From: Sipunculus nudus
Lineage: Eukaryota > Annelida > Sipuncula > Golfingiida > Sipunculidae
Direction of reading: 5' to 3'
Assembly (NCBI GenBank): GCA_026874595.1
Contig: CM049314.1
Location: 30,701,729 to 30,765,728 of the forward strand
DNA length: 64,000 nucleotides
The translations under genes and the position numbers were made by a program. The notes below the pieces were generated by a model that saw only the letters and a list, made by a program, of their open reading frames with translations, had not been told where the DNA came from and did no database searches. Shown here one piece after another: positions 23,001 to 34,330 of the stretch. How positions within the stretch are numbered: the stretch's first letter is position 1; each line of letters begins with the position of its first letter.

Positions 23001-23842
23001 ATAAACTCGGAAATTCCTTCGAGCAGCTTTTCAGTCTTCGTGATGATTTTCGAACTGATGCTTTCGACTGGCTTGTCAGAAACATGCAAGTTGGCTAAGG
23101 GATACAGCCATATCTTGATCGGAATAGCACCTTCTCCCTTGTCACCCAGAACGGAGGGCAGATTAGAGTACACATTGCCAGCATCTTTGAAGTTTGAAGG
23201 CTTTTGTATATCTTGCGCATCTCCGAAAATTGTACATTGGATTGTTTCTGCCATCTCTTCCTCTTCCGGACTGAGCACTATCACTGATTCTCCCCCATCT
23301 CCAATGGCCTTTATCTTCTCCACTAAGTTTTGCATTTTGCGTTCAATGTCCTTGACTTTTTCTGTCTGTGAAACAGCCTTATCAAAAACAAAAATAGCCT
23401 GTGTACCATATAGGATACCTGTAACGACATGAGTAGCTAACCCTTGATCAACGGCTGTGTGCCGTTGAACATTGTGCTCGCTTGCATGTCTGAATGTGAG
23501 TTGTTCAAACCTACTCATTTGCTTATAGTGTAAAGCCACTCGGGCCTGAGAGCCTGTTTTCCTATCAAAAAGGTATTCAGAAGAGCCAGCACGCTCAGCA
23601 AGTCCACACATTAGACTTAACTTTACAGAGGAATCCATTTCCAAGGCTGCTGTCTTTTCATCTATGTTGTCTGATAGAAGAACACTGGAGTGGATCTCAT
23701 TATATGGACCTATGTTTCGATCAGTCTCTATGACAGCTGGATCCCACAGCTCTTGGTCCGGTATAATGGTATCATTGCGATAGTCGTAGAGCATCCCCAG
23801 CTTCACAGGTCTCCCAAGGGTCGGCCGTTCCAGTTTAGCCAT
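20048..23842 (-). CDS. SNTX-like / FN3 / GTPase multidomain protein
   Basis: A 1264-residue open frame in one exon. Residues 1 to about 262 resemble the N-terminal MACPF-like module of the stonustoxin family, about 263-377 its helical FAT-like module, and about 377-498 its thioredoxin-like module. The PRY-SPRY domain that ends fish stonustoxins is absent. Two fibronectin type III domains follow (about 501-598 and 601-700). Next is a P-loop GTPase of AIG1/septin-like character: G1 GATGAGKS at 765-772, G3 DTPG at 836-839. The usual N/TKxD motif is replaced by TFAD at 913-916. A Cys/His cluster at 1071-1108 (CxxC, CHxxC, CxxCxxxC) may bind zinc. The tail is charged and helical, ending RRWYQFWKF. 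No signal peptide is visible, so a cytosolic protein is inferred. The start is the first Met, 20 bases after a good acceptor at 23863-23864, implying an upstream noncoding exon. A defence role is only a hypothesis, and nothing shows venom function. Confidence 0.93.
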   Translation of the reverse strand: MAKLERPTLGRPVKLGMLYDYRNDTIIPDQELWDPAVIETDRNIGPYNEIHSSVLLSDNIDEKTAALEMDSSVKLSLMCGLAERAGSSEYLFDRKTGSQARVALHYKQMSRFEQLTFRHASEHNVQRHTAVDQGLATHVVTGILYGTQAIFVFDKAVSQTEKVKDIERKMQNLVEKIKAIGDGGESVIVLSPEEEEMAETIQCTIFGDAQDIQKPSNFKDAGNVYSNLPSVLGDKGEGAIPIKIWLYPLANLHVSDKPVESISSKIITKTEKLLEGISEFIIWCDDLKSQTTCTDFPQFSEKFELFKGLVQNYRSDLQKKLRKVIPLVRDGASKEEEWAEILSANEKSPFRLEELKSWMKLKEKEINIVRSYIKMFPPCVIIRSRDQLEQMVLDPELTHLVCFSFPLLENDDEYLEDLGVYLKGHHDNQAVKCTGWGNDLSLCRNMRVYAKQFSDFAQENTASKDTIFAVSGFDDGDEKANEAGCIFLYELGILVTKNFCPPGTPEKPEAFDVSNNSVLLKWNPPKEGESAVQYYRVRYKADTKDGNSDKKWTKVEMKEKETRLYVTGLATFTEYKFDVASVCKAGASNPTALTAFVTLPSGPPSKFKKGKVSQTSITVHWSRPSVENKLVEIEAYKVTYKTIADNIDEVVEIVTEDDFANCLTINDLQAGTLYRFWVTAVCKGIGGGQNSDPIDIQTYPANRYTQSLAKKHLLIKAGNAAKGEPAIYKIPLNRGAFYSQGKYHTYKFGKDTRHGKKHTVIMVVGATGAGKSTLINGMINYITGVEWEDDFRFKIIDEEGEAKSKSQAHSQTQAITAYTIHENSELNLDYTLTIIDTPGFGDTRGIDRDRIIIDQIREFFDNSSKHHVDHIDAIGFVAQASQARLTHTQRYVFDSILSIFGKDIGENIVLLITFADGQKPPVVDAIKEASIPCHKGIFKFNNSALFANKIGDSEEQDNAKDLQLDDNFDQMFWKMGKQSMRKFFADLNQLDPKSLSLTKEVLEERKRLEVSIEGLQPQIHAGCCKLEELRSEHQILEQHETEIEANQDFKYEVEVPKVKKVDISGSYITNCSKCHFTCHYPCQIPNDEDKSGCWAMSNGVCRICPGKCIWNVHFNMKYKFEYYSEKEKRTYAELEERYKDATGKKLTVEQVIKKHEQEFLDVQKCVFVLITDSHQSLKRLEEIALKPNPLSTVEYVDLLIDAEKTEAKPNWRARVKALEDIRKQADIMSKIKRANFDPFENYKKEIAAKRQTERGRRWYQFWKF

Positions 23843-23862
23843 ACTTCAGAATATGGAGATGC
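23843..23862 (-). promoter_or_regulatory. 5' UTR segment and splice acceptor of the SNTX-GTPase exon
   Basis: On the minus strand a TTTTTTCAG tract ends at 23863, leaving 20 untranslated bases before the ATG. The first exon and promoter lie further right and were not located. Confidence 0.6.
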
Positions 23863-23864
23863 CT

Positions 23865-24790
23865 GAAAAAATATGTTTTTAAACTGATATTCTCATATTT
23901 TCATATTAAAGGCAGCTAAAATGTTACAAATTTTGATTGATTCAGTCGAATTTATTATTCATGATCAGTTTCATGTTACATAACTTAGCAGATTTAGATA
24001 ATTACACAGAAAATGAAGAATAAGTATATAACTGAAAGTTTTATTGAAAACTGTTACATATGATTTTGAATGATAAATCTGAGAGCTCGCAAGGCGTATT
24101 AGAAAGTTTCTATTCGTGATTCTCCTGGGGAAAAGTAATTTCTGCCCGACAGAAAAGCAAACTTCCTTTACCATTGTTTGGGCAATGTAAAGTAAAACAA
24201 ATATCGGCTCGGCAATAAGAATCGTCCGATAGAGACGCGGCTCTCATACATATGAAACCGATTCAGGTCGTAGAAACAATATGGAAAATTAGTCACACAT
24301 TCAAATGTTTACTAACATGGAACATGAGGTTAAGAAACTGTCCCCTGTAGACAAATCAGTTTTGGACAAAAAAAAAACATATAACGTTACTTGTAATGTG
24401 TACTCTACTGGTGGTGATAAGTTTAAATGCTACGTTCTTTCTCCTACAAATCAGGTTCATCTATCAAAATTTCACAATGAAAGTTTGGTAATGCGTTCGT
24501 GACATTTCTGTGGTAACATCTACCGCCGTGTAACCTGGAGACCACAAGACGAAGATAAAACAAGAATATTTCAGTTCTTACGCATTATTTGTTCTGACGG
24601 AGGAAAATAGGTTGGCGTTTTTCCCCCAAAAATGTGTTTTCTTTTACCTTCACAAGAATAGGACAGGTGAACTGATGAGGTAGGTCAACAGGTGCTCCTG
24701 ATGCGTTCTGTAATGCGATAAAAGGTAATTAAAAAGAACAATGAAGGTAATGTCCTGTCAAGCAATAAAAGAGTAACATCTTGAAGTATT
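23865..24790. other. Upstream of the SNTX-GTPase exon, no gene recognised
   Basis: Presumably intron and possibly promoter of the gene at 20048-23842. The 65-codon plus ORF at 24305-24502 has no recognisable domain. Confidence 0.4.
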
Positions 24791-26454
24791 TCAAGTGACT
24801 CATGGGTCATGACGCTCAGCTGAATGTGACATGTAAACAGGTGATGCATGTACTAATAATTGATGTTATGATCTGGTAAAACATATTTGTTTTGGAACCT
24901 TGAACAATGGGTTGCTGATTTCCACAGTGCTCAAAATCCTGTTTTTTTACATGGTCCTTAGAAAATAGGTATCTGCGAGATTTAACGAAGAATTCCCTAG
25001 TTGCTAAGTTGGAAGTTTGTCAAACTGACAAGACTTCTGTCCATATGACTTTCTCATACTGTTTCTTACAGCTCACAGAATACAGGTCACATTGGCTTTA
25101 TTTTGGATTTCAAAAAGACATTACAATGACATTTCTTAAAACCAACAGTTCAGATTTGTGACCTGTCTGACTTTCTGGGTGCTCAAAATTAGATTTTCTG
25201 CACATAGCTCAGAGAATATAGGTCACTGTTACCTGATTTTAGGAATCAAAGGAGACTTGCCAAGGATCTCCAAAGATTTCTTTTAAAAAGATCTAGGTTA
25301 AACGTAAAGTTTTGTGCCATGCCTGGCTGTCTAGGTAAAAATAAGCATATTTTGTCTAGTTGCATGCAGAATATAGGTCATAATGTCCTACTTTTCGGTT
25401 TCAAAGGAGATTTGCCCAGAAATCTTTGGATGTTGTGTTATAAGATTCTAGGCCTAACAATTAAAATAATTGTGTTCTGTCTGACTGTCTGGTAGTTCAA
25501 AATTATGTTTCTGGCCAATCGCTCGGAGAATATAAGTCATCATGGCCTTATTTAAGGATTTCAAGAAAATTTGCCCAAGACTTCCCTAGATAGTACATCA
25601 GCTTTTTCTAGGCTAACGGATTCAGTCTGTACACATCTGAATTCAAGGTTGCTCACATGTATTTCCCCCTATAGCTCAAAGAGTATATATGTCACAGTGA
25701 CCTTATTTCATTTTTACAAGGACATTTACCCAGTACCTTCCCGAATGTCACATCAGAAGATTGTAGACGGAATGTTGGACAAGCTGTGCAACGTCTGACT
25801 CTGTGGGTTCTCAAAATCATGTTTTCGGCCAGTAGGTGGCAAAATATAGGTAACCGTGAAGGTACAGTTGAAAGTTTCTAGGTTTTACGGTTACGGTTTG
25901 AGCCCTATTAGCATCCCGGCTGCCTCATTTGAAGGGCTCTAAAACAGAGAAAAAAATGTGTACAAATTAGAAAAATGCAGGTGGCGCCACCAGTTTTAAG
26001 GAATTGATAAAACACTATTTGATCAATATGTATGGAAAGATTCATGGCACTCAAAGTATTAGGTATTAGACCTTTCGTGTTAACTTTTTAATTATTCTAG
26101 GGGATACTTATGAGGCCCATAGTTCTGAGAATATAGGTCACAATAACCTAATTCTAGGTCCGCAAGGAGATTTTAATGGACTTCTTTTGGTTTTCAGTTA
26201 GTAGTTTCTAGGTCCATCAGTTACAATTTGGGCACCATAAGACTCACAGGGTCCTCAAAATCATCTTTTTGGCCAGTAGTTCGCAAAATATAGGTCATCA
26301 TGACATAATTACAGGTTTCCACGGAGATTTGCCTAGGACCTGCCTGAATGAACAGTTAGAAGTTTCTAGAGCTAACCGAGGAACCGACAGACGGATGTAC
26401 GACGGACAAAGAGTGATCGCTCTAGCTCAGATGACTTTAAGTCAGCTGAGCTAA
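24791..26454 (+). mobile_element. Pearl/Helentron-like element 2, complete ends
   Basis: It starts caagtgactcatgggtcatg and ends with a hairpin, AGCTCAGATGACT...AGTCAGCTGAGCT, followed by CTAA. The motif GCTCAGCTGA occurs near the 5' end and, inverted, in the 3' hairpin. The core is built of roughly 155-bp tandem units: 'agctcagagaatataggtca' variants recur near 25072, 25208, 25366, 25519, 25671, 25832, 26114 and 26278. Just before the hairpin is a gacaga/gacgga-type simple repeat. Confidence 0.75.
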
Positions 26455-26552
26455 TAAAATAAAATTTAGAGTCCCTAATATGCGTGTGTGTAATGGTTAT
26501 TGAAAGCCCTTAAGTATAAAGCTTCATTAATCAGTGCCTGTGCCAGAGGTCC

Positions 26553-27425
26553 ATTAATGTGTGTGATGGTAGTCTTATACTTAGCCTGATCGTGGCCATT
26601 AATTTGTGTGATGGTAGTCCTATACTTAGCCTGATCGTGGTCTATTTATGTGTGTGATGGTAGTCCTATACTAAGCCTGATCGTGGTCCATTAATGTGTG
26701 TGATGGTAGTCCTATACTAAGGCTGATCGTGGTCCATTAATGTGTGTGATGGTAGTCCTATACTTAGCCTGATCGTGGTCCATTAATTTGTGTGATGGTA
26801 GTCCTATACTTAGCCTGATCGTGGTCTATTTATGTGTGTGATGGTAGTCCTATACTAAGCCTGATCGTGGTCCATTTATGTGTGTGATGGTAGTCCTATA
26901 CTAAGCCTGATCGTGGTCCATTAATGTGTGTGATGGTAGTCCTATACCTAGCCTGATCGTGGTCTATTTATGTGTGTGATGGTAGTCCTATACTTAGCCT
27001 GATCGTGGTCCATTAATGTGTGTGATGGTAGTCCTATACTTAGCCTGATCGTGGTCCATTAATGTGTGTGATGGTAGTCCTATACTTAGCCTGATCGTGG
27101 TCTATTTATGTGTATGATGGTAGTCCTATACTAAGCCTGATTTGGTCTATTAATGTGTGCGATGGTAGTCCTATACTTAGCCTGATCGTGGTCTATTTAT
27201 GTGTGTGATGGTAGTCCTATACTTAGCCTGATCGTGGTCTATTTATGTGTGTGATGATAGTCCTATACTTAGCCTGATCGTGGTCTATTTATGTGTGTGA
27301 TGGTAGTCCTATACTAAGCCTGATCTTGGTCTATTAATGTGTGCGATGGTAGTCCTATACTTAGCCTGATCGTGGTCTATTTATGTGGGTGATGGTAGTC
27401 CTATACTTAGCCTCATCATGGTTCA
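26553..27425. repeat. 46-bp minisatellite, about 19 copies
   Basis: The unit reads approximately tgtgtgatggtagtcctata followed by cttagcctgatcgtggtc and a short attaat/atttat variant block. Copies are nearly identical in the middle. Two unit variants (taatgtg and ttatgtg junctions) alternate, suggesting higher-order amplification. There are no unique spacers, so this is not a CRISPR-like array. Decayed relatives of the unit continue to about 27770. Confidence 0.95.
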
Positions 27426-27769
27426 TTACTTTGTAGGGTGATGATTCTTTACCCTGTGGGGTCTAGGACCATTAATGTCTCTTTCGATTATTATTACTGT
27501 GTGGTTGCCGTGCTCCATTACTGCAATGGCGGTTTTTAACGGTGTATATGGTCGTGGTCCGTTACTGTGTGTGTGATATTCTATTACAGTGTGTGGTAGT
27601 GGTTATCCATTAACTGTTTATGACCGTGGTTCATTACTGTGTTTGATGGTTGTCCATTACTGCTAATCGTTGTTGTCCATTAAGTGGCCGTAAGTAGGGG
27701 CTATAACTGTCTTGTCGTGGTCAAGTGGATTGTACAATCTTTGTCAATTACTCTGCATGGTCGTGTACT

Positions 27770-28264
27770 AATTAAATACAGCCAATTAATCAGTAAAAGT
27801 CATAATGACATTTATTCTTGTGAGATTTGTTGACATTAAGGAACGATCTGGATAGAGTGTGATTTCGGTCATATATATTGCTTCTTCAATTTGATGTGAG
27901 TACGATGCATTATGATATTTATTTGTTTATATGATTTGCTTGTATAAACTAGAGCTGTACTATTCCTCAGGCGTCATTCATCTTTATCTGTAACAGTGTC
28001 TAGTTCATTGTGCTTGTAATGGTAAATAGAGGTAACTCAGAATGGTTTGGGATATATAACTTTCAGGGGAAAATTAGGTGTGTGATGTTAATCTGATACG
28101 TATATTCGGTGGTGGAAAATGTTAGCTGGAAGAGGTTCAAATCGGATGTAAATGCAGCTAAAGACTTACCAGTGATTGTACTTGATCCGGTCAACCATGA
28201 TGTTCAGGCGACGTTCTGGTGTGAGGCGTGTTCCTCAGATCTGCTAATCTGAAACAATGTATAA
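27770..28264. other. Intergenic, nothing firmly recognised
   Basis: A GT donor-like sequence on the minus strand near 28160-28166 is the only exon-like signal, and I did not call it. Confidence 0.35.
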
Positions 28265-29849
28265 CAAGTGACCAATGGGTCATGACGCATAGCTGACTGA
28301 AATGTTGACAATATGTCCTTGCACATGGAATTATTAAGATAATGTAGTTGGCATCATAGTTCATACATATCAGCTCAAGTTCATCAAGACTCATAAGCAC
28401 ACCAAATATGATGACAATCCATGCAGTCGTTCCTAAGGAATCAGACAATTTGCGTGTATTTTGCTCTTGGGTGCTCAAACATTGCCTGAAACTCAGGGAA
28501 TATAAGCCACAATGACCTAATTTCAGGTTTCTGAGAAGAACATTTGAGGAACTCTCAGGATGTCAAAATAGAAGATTCTAGGTACAGTGGTTATGATTTG
28601 TGTCCTGTTAACAGACGACCTCATCTTTAAAGGTTTCAAAAATAAGAAAAAAAATGCTTAAAAAGTCGAAAAATTCAGTCTGCAGGAACTGATGAAACAC
28701 TCCATGATATATATACATACAAAACATCATGGTGATCAATGCATTAGTTGTTCAGATACTGGAGCTTTTGTATAAAACTCTTAATTATTCTGGGGTTAAT
28801 TCCAAGCCCCATAGCTTTGAGAATATGGAAACCAGAAACCTAATTTCAGCTTTCAAAGGGGACTTTTTCAAGGTACTCTCTGGATGTCAAATAAGAGGAT
28901 TCTAGGTCCAATGGTTATGATTTGTGCTCGCTTTGGTATCAAATTTTCAACTATTTGGGGGTAGGTGGTATTTATAAGCCCCAAAGACTGGAGAATGTGG
29001 GTAACAGAGACCTAATTTAAGGTTTCAAATAAGACTTTCATGGATCTCCCTGGATAACCAGTAAGAAGATTCTAGAAATAATGGTTACGATTTATGACCT
29101 ATTAACAGACGACCGCATCTTTAAAGAACTCAATAATATAGAAAAAAATGCTTAAAAATTAGAAAAAATATTCCAGCTGGTGCCACCAGTCTGCAAGAAC
29201 TGATGAAACAGTCCATGATCAATATGGATACAACAAATCATGATGATCAATACATTAGTTGTTCAGATATTTGAGCTTTTGTATCAAACTTTAAATCATT
29301 CTGGGAGAAATTCTGAGCCCCATAGGTCGGATAATATGGGTAACAGAAACCTAATTTCAGGTTTCCAAGGAGACTTTTCATAGACCACCCAGGATTTTAA
29401 GTAAGAAAATTCTAGGTCCAGTGATTACGATTTGTGACCTATTAATTGACGACCACATCTAAAAAGGACTAAAAAAAAGAGAAAATGCGTAAAAATTCGA
29501 AAAAAAAATCCAGTTGGCGCCACCTGTCTGCAGAAACTGATGAAACACTCCATGATGATTATACATGAACAGAATCATGGTGATCACTGCATTAGTTGTT
29601 CAGATACTTGAGCTTTTTTTATAAAATTTTTAATTATTCTGCGAGGTACTTCTGAGCCCCAAAGCTCGGAGGATATGGGTAACAGAGACTTAATTTCAGG
29701 TTTCCAAGGTTTTCAAGTTAGAAGATTCTAGGTCCAGTGGTTAAGATTTATTAACGGACGGACGGACAGACAGACGGACAGCTAGACAGACGGAAGACGG
29801 ACAAAGGGTGATCGCTATAGCTCAGATGACTTTTAGTCAGCTGAGCTAA
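28265..29849 (+). mobile_element. Pearl/Helentron-like element 3, complete ends
   Basis: The 5' end caagtgaccaatgggtcatg and the 3' hairpin near 29818-29848 match element 2. The core has the longer unit type seen in element 1 (about 320 bp), with 'gagaatatgg' variants near 28491, 28808, 28984, 29320 and 29658. A gacggacagacagacgg simple repeat precedes the hairpin. Confidence 0.75.
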
Positions 29850-30295
29850 AAACAGTTGGTTAGAAGTAACATGGTTGTGTCTGTACCATAATAGCCCTCG
29901 TCTATTAACACACTCATCGCTAAGTGTATATTTGCCTGATTTCTGTGAAATGATCAAAGCCAAAAGGACACACGTGCGGGCACATTTGGGATCGTAGGGA
30001 ATTATCTGAATAATTAAGAAAAGTGATACCCCGCTGAAAATCCAGTGGCATACAAAGTGAAATATGGCTTACACGCACATCTGCGGGACTAGCCAAAGTG
30101 GTCGAGTTAAACTTTTAATCGTATAAACTTATTTATTTTAAATGGATTGTACAAATAGTTATTATAACTAATAATGGCACTCTCCATGGCTCGGATGGTT
30201 GCGTTCGGTATTCTGTGGGGATGGAGGAAACCGGAGAACCCGGAGAAAACCACCGACATGATTAACCAAGGACCTGACTTTGTCACAGTCGTATT
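29850..30295. other. Intergenic between repeats, nothing recognised
   Basis: No gene evidence. Short minus-strand ORFs here extend into the flanking repeats. Confidence 0.35.
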
Positions 30296-30690
30296 AGACA
30301 CAGAACCAATTCAAACAATGTAATACAGGTCATTGACCATATAATGAGTTAAAACAATCTAACGCGGGCCATGAGACACAGAATCAGTTAAAACAATCTA
30401 ACCCGGGCCATTAGACATAGAAACAGTTAAAACAATCTAACGTGGGCAATGAGACTTAGAACCAGTTGAAACAACGTAACGCGGGCCATTAGACATAGAA
30501 TTAGTTAAAACAATCTAACGCGGGCCATCAGACATAGAATCAGTTAAGACAATCTAACGCGGGCCATTAGACATAGAATCAGTTGAAACAATCTAACGCG
30601 GGCAATTAGACATAGAATCAGTTGAAACAATGTAATATGGGCCATTAGAAATAGATTCGCTTCAAACAATGTCACGCGGGCCATTGAATT
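30296..30690. repeat. 39-bp minisatellite, about 10 copies
   Basis: The unit is approximately gccattagacatagaatcag then ttaaaacaatctaacgcgg. Copies differ by scattered substitutions and are contiguous without spacers. Confidence 0.92.
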
Positions 30691-31271
30691 CGATGCTCAC
30701 TGATGCCAAGAGCTAGCTACCGCATCACTAATACCAAAATCAATGCTCATTAAGGTCATTCCGGTTAGGGTAACTGCCGCCAAGTGTAAGTGGACGTCAC
30801 GGAGCGGTAGTCGTGCTTTAGAAATTAATTTTGTCGTCGCGTTCCAAATAAAGTGATGGTTAGTCGTCATATAGGGTGGTCATGATAGCGGGGTGGTCGT
30901 CAGGCGAAATTTCACTGCGTATGTGTACGGTTCCCTTTTGCGGTTAACTGGCAAGGGGTATTTATGCTTCTGTGCCTTCGACCCCTGGGTGTTTGATAGG
31001 AATACTTTGTCACTCTTGGTTACCATTATACTGACAAGTTTATCCTCCCTCTGTCTTCCTTCATCTGATCATCTGATTTGGTTTCAGGACTGAATGATGA
31101 CGTCACACACAATCTCAACAGGTAAAGGTTCAGCTTAAAAGAATATAATATAAAAGCCCCTTGTGACCTTCGTCGTTTAGCCCTCAACTACTTAACAACT
31201 GGCCAGAAGTTATGGTTTGAGGCTTAACGAGAAACGCTTAAAGGTCCCTTTTACCTACCTTTTGAAAAAAA
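30691..31271. other. Intergenic, nothing recognised
   Basis: No exon or repeat family recognised. The short plus ORF at 30893-31093 has no known domain. Confidence 0.35.
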
Positions 31272-33927
31272 CAAGGGACCTATGGGTCACGGCGCTCAGC
31301 TGTTATATATGATAATAAAATATGATTTAGAAATGACGCACATGCTGGTTTTGAGTGGTAATAAATATAAGCTGTATTATGAGTTGTTGTTGTTTAGCTT
31401 ATGTATGATTTTGATAGTACCTTTAAAGACAGGGAAGAGGATTGATTTCATTTATTTTATAAACAAATGGAGAACTATTGTCACACAGAATTTGATTTGG
31501 CCATATAATTTATAAGCAGAACATATAAGAGTTTAACTATTTATTAAAAAAATTACAAATATTGTCACAAATATAATTTTTATAAAAAATAATAAGAGAA
31601 TCGTATGATTTTTTTAAATGAAATATAACTGAAAAGATTATTAAAATAATATTAAAGAATATATTCATGAATGTATTCATGAATACATTTTGAAAGTATT
31701 TGCACTGGTATTCATATACTTTCATTTTTACCTGAATTCCCATTATTTATGCAAAAAATTTTATAATGGAGTACATATTCATATTTGTATTTATATACAA
31801 TTGCAAAGTATTCCCACCATGTCTGGTATTTATTCACTTTTCACCAAACAATGATGTTGAGAATCCAGAATATACAAAATTCACACATTTAAATAATGAT
31901 CATAAGTACCTGGTTTTATGGCTTTTATTTATATTAAAAAAAATAAATGTAATATATTCATTTTGGACTAATTTCACATCAATGTACACACTAGACACAG
32001 GAGTAATCTATATTAATATTATCAACTGCATCTTTGTCTATCAATAATTTCCTTCATATGATCCCTAATGATAAGTAATGATTAATATGATTTACTTTTT
32101 TATTATTAAAATTGAACTGAAAAATACCATAGGTGACTGCATCGTGTTATTTGGAATACGTGACATTTTATCCATCTATACAAGATTCTTATATCATTAG
32201 AAACTGCAAGTTAATTCCCTATTATTATAAACTAACAAATTCCTTTTCTATTTTTCTTTAATTTGTTATTAAAAACCAATAAAAAATTATTAATTTATTG
32301 ATTATTGTTATGTTGTTGATTAAAACTACTAGATGAGCTGGGTTGGACACCTGGATCAACTGTGGCTGGCCATAAGCTGTCTGGCTGCCCCAGTATATGC
32401 CTCGCCTCAAGCATGCATAATTTGCTGAAAGTTCAACAAGGTCAACATACAAGTGACTCAAGAGGGGCTCAAGAGAGCCAAGGTCTGACATGGTCTCATA
32501 AAAACATTAATAAAAGCTACAATTTTTGGCTAATTTCTTTCAGCTTTCTGAACTAAAAAGCTGAAATCCTTATATGTGCATGATATGAAAATTATATCAA
32601 CAGTGCTCACAGGAAACAAACGTGCCATGGTCAAATTTGGGCAAAATTTAAGGTACTAATTTTATATTTATACTAATAACTTATAAAATTTGAAAAATTC
32701 AGAACTAATTTTGGGTATTCAACTAAAACTTGATTAAATAATGTTACATCCCTGACAAAAAATCTCTAGCTTCAGCAATCCCTTGTTAAGGGAGTAAATA
32801 TATTTCTTGATTTTTTACAAAGTGCATTATGTTTGGGCCAATAACTTAAAACAATTACGCAATACTGACATCATTTCTGGCATGTGCAGTTGTGCATAGA
32901 GAATGTATAGAAAAATATGTATATTATATATGATTAAAGTCAGATCAGTGGTTTTGATATTAGGCAGTCTTGAAGTGTAACAATGGGTTTTTAATGGAAA
33001 AATGAAGTTTTTCATTAATATCTCCTATTAAGTCCTAGTGACCAAATTCTTGGCATGGTAGGGGATTTTGGAGACATCTAATTGTATGCCAAATTTAAGG
33101 AACTGAGAGCTGAAGCTGGGGAGCTGAGCTCTTGCAAACTGTATGACACTAGCTTGATGTAAACAATATGTTTCATGGTGCTTGAAAACTTAAATATAAT
33201 CTACAGTTTTTGATCAACTGGTTTCAAATTTTGGTGTAAACAGACAAAATGATTACAAAAACATGCTGTGAAAAGTAAATCCACAGTACTTACAGGAAAA
33301 AAACGTGCCATGGTCAAAGTTGGGCAAAATTTAAGGTACCATTTATTTATTTTTGTTAATATTTTAAAAATTTAAAAGATTTTGATCTAATTTTGGGTAT
33401 ACAATTTAATTTTGATTAATTAAAGTTATATTACTGGTAAAAAAGTCCATAGCTTTAACATGTTTTGCAGTAAGTGATCAAATATCTTCCTGATTTATTA
33501 CAAAATGCATTATGTTTGGGCCCATATCTTTTTTAAATTATATAATACAGACATAATTTCTGGCATGTACATAGGAACTATATAGAGGAATATTTATGGT
33601 CAATATGAGGAAAAACAGAAGAGTGGTTTTGATATCAGGCAGTCCTGAAGTGTGAAAATAGGTTTTTGATAAAAATTTAAGGGTTTTCCTTAATTTCTCA
33701 AAGGAACGAAGTCGCAAAGACCCAGTTTTCGGCTTGGTAGGAGATCTTTGGGACATCTTACATAATGCTGAATTTTGGATTCCTAGGTCTTACGGTTTCA
33801 AAACGTGCCACATCTACGGACGGACGGACAGACGGACGGACGGACGGACGGACGGACGGACAGACGGAAGGACGACGGACAATGGACCAGGACTAGAGCT
33901 CAGATGACTTATAGTCAGCTGAGCTAA
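31272..33927 (+). mobile_element. Pearl/Helentron-like element 4, long-unit core
   Basis: The 5' end is caagggacctatgggtcacg, and the 3' end has the family hairpin followed by CTAA at 33924-33927. The core differs from the others: two copies of a unit about 680 bp long, with 'aacgtgccatggtcaaa' at about 32618 and 33302. A (gacg)n-type tract at 33817-33863 precedes the hairpin. The first kilobase is AT-rich, with ORFs that are not convincing genes. Confidence 0.7.
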
Positions 33928-33944
33928 AAATGTGATTTTTGTCT

Positions 33945-34330
33945 TCCCCTGTTTATATATTAATGATCTAAGGGTAATTTTGGATGTGAAAAGTTCTTAT
34001 AACGCCTTTCTGAAGGATGGGTGATCAGCAATGTTGACAAACAAGAAAAACATTGAACCTAAGGTGGTAGGTTGCATATATGGGGAGGTAGTAAGGTCAC
34101 TTGTTACAAAGCACCATTTGTAAAGCACTGGCTTATCTGGCTTGCTGCCAGATGTCCTTGTTGAATTAGTTTTATTTTGTTGGGCCCCCACATATTATTA
34201 ACACGTTCATATAAACAAAACAAGCAGCCTGTGTGTGATGATATCCACCGTTTCTGGGGTATTTTTTTTTTTATAAAAGCTCCAAGAGATTAGCTTTTGT
34301 TTTTAAAGGTCACTTAGGTGATTGGGCCCC
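33945..34330 (+). mobile_element. Headless copy of the long-body SINE
   Basis: Matches the body of 14118-14645 from 'gatctaagggtaattttgg' to 'gattgggcccc'. It lacks the tRNA-like head and directly abuts the end of pearl-like element 4. Confidence 0.7.

Noticed and set aside
26553-27425. CRISPR-like array
   Set aside because: Units are contiguous 46-mers with no unique spacers, in a eukaryotic setting; it is a minisatellite.
28166-28236. Possible short first exon (ATG then a GTAAGT donor) on the minus strand
   Set aside because: Joined to the SNTX-GTPase exon it would give only a short upstream frame with a stop. There is no other support, and it abuts a pearl-like element.
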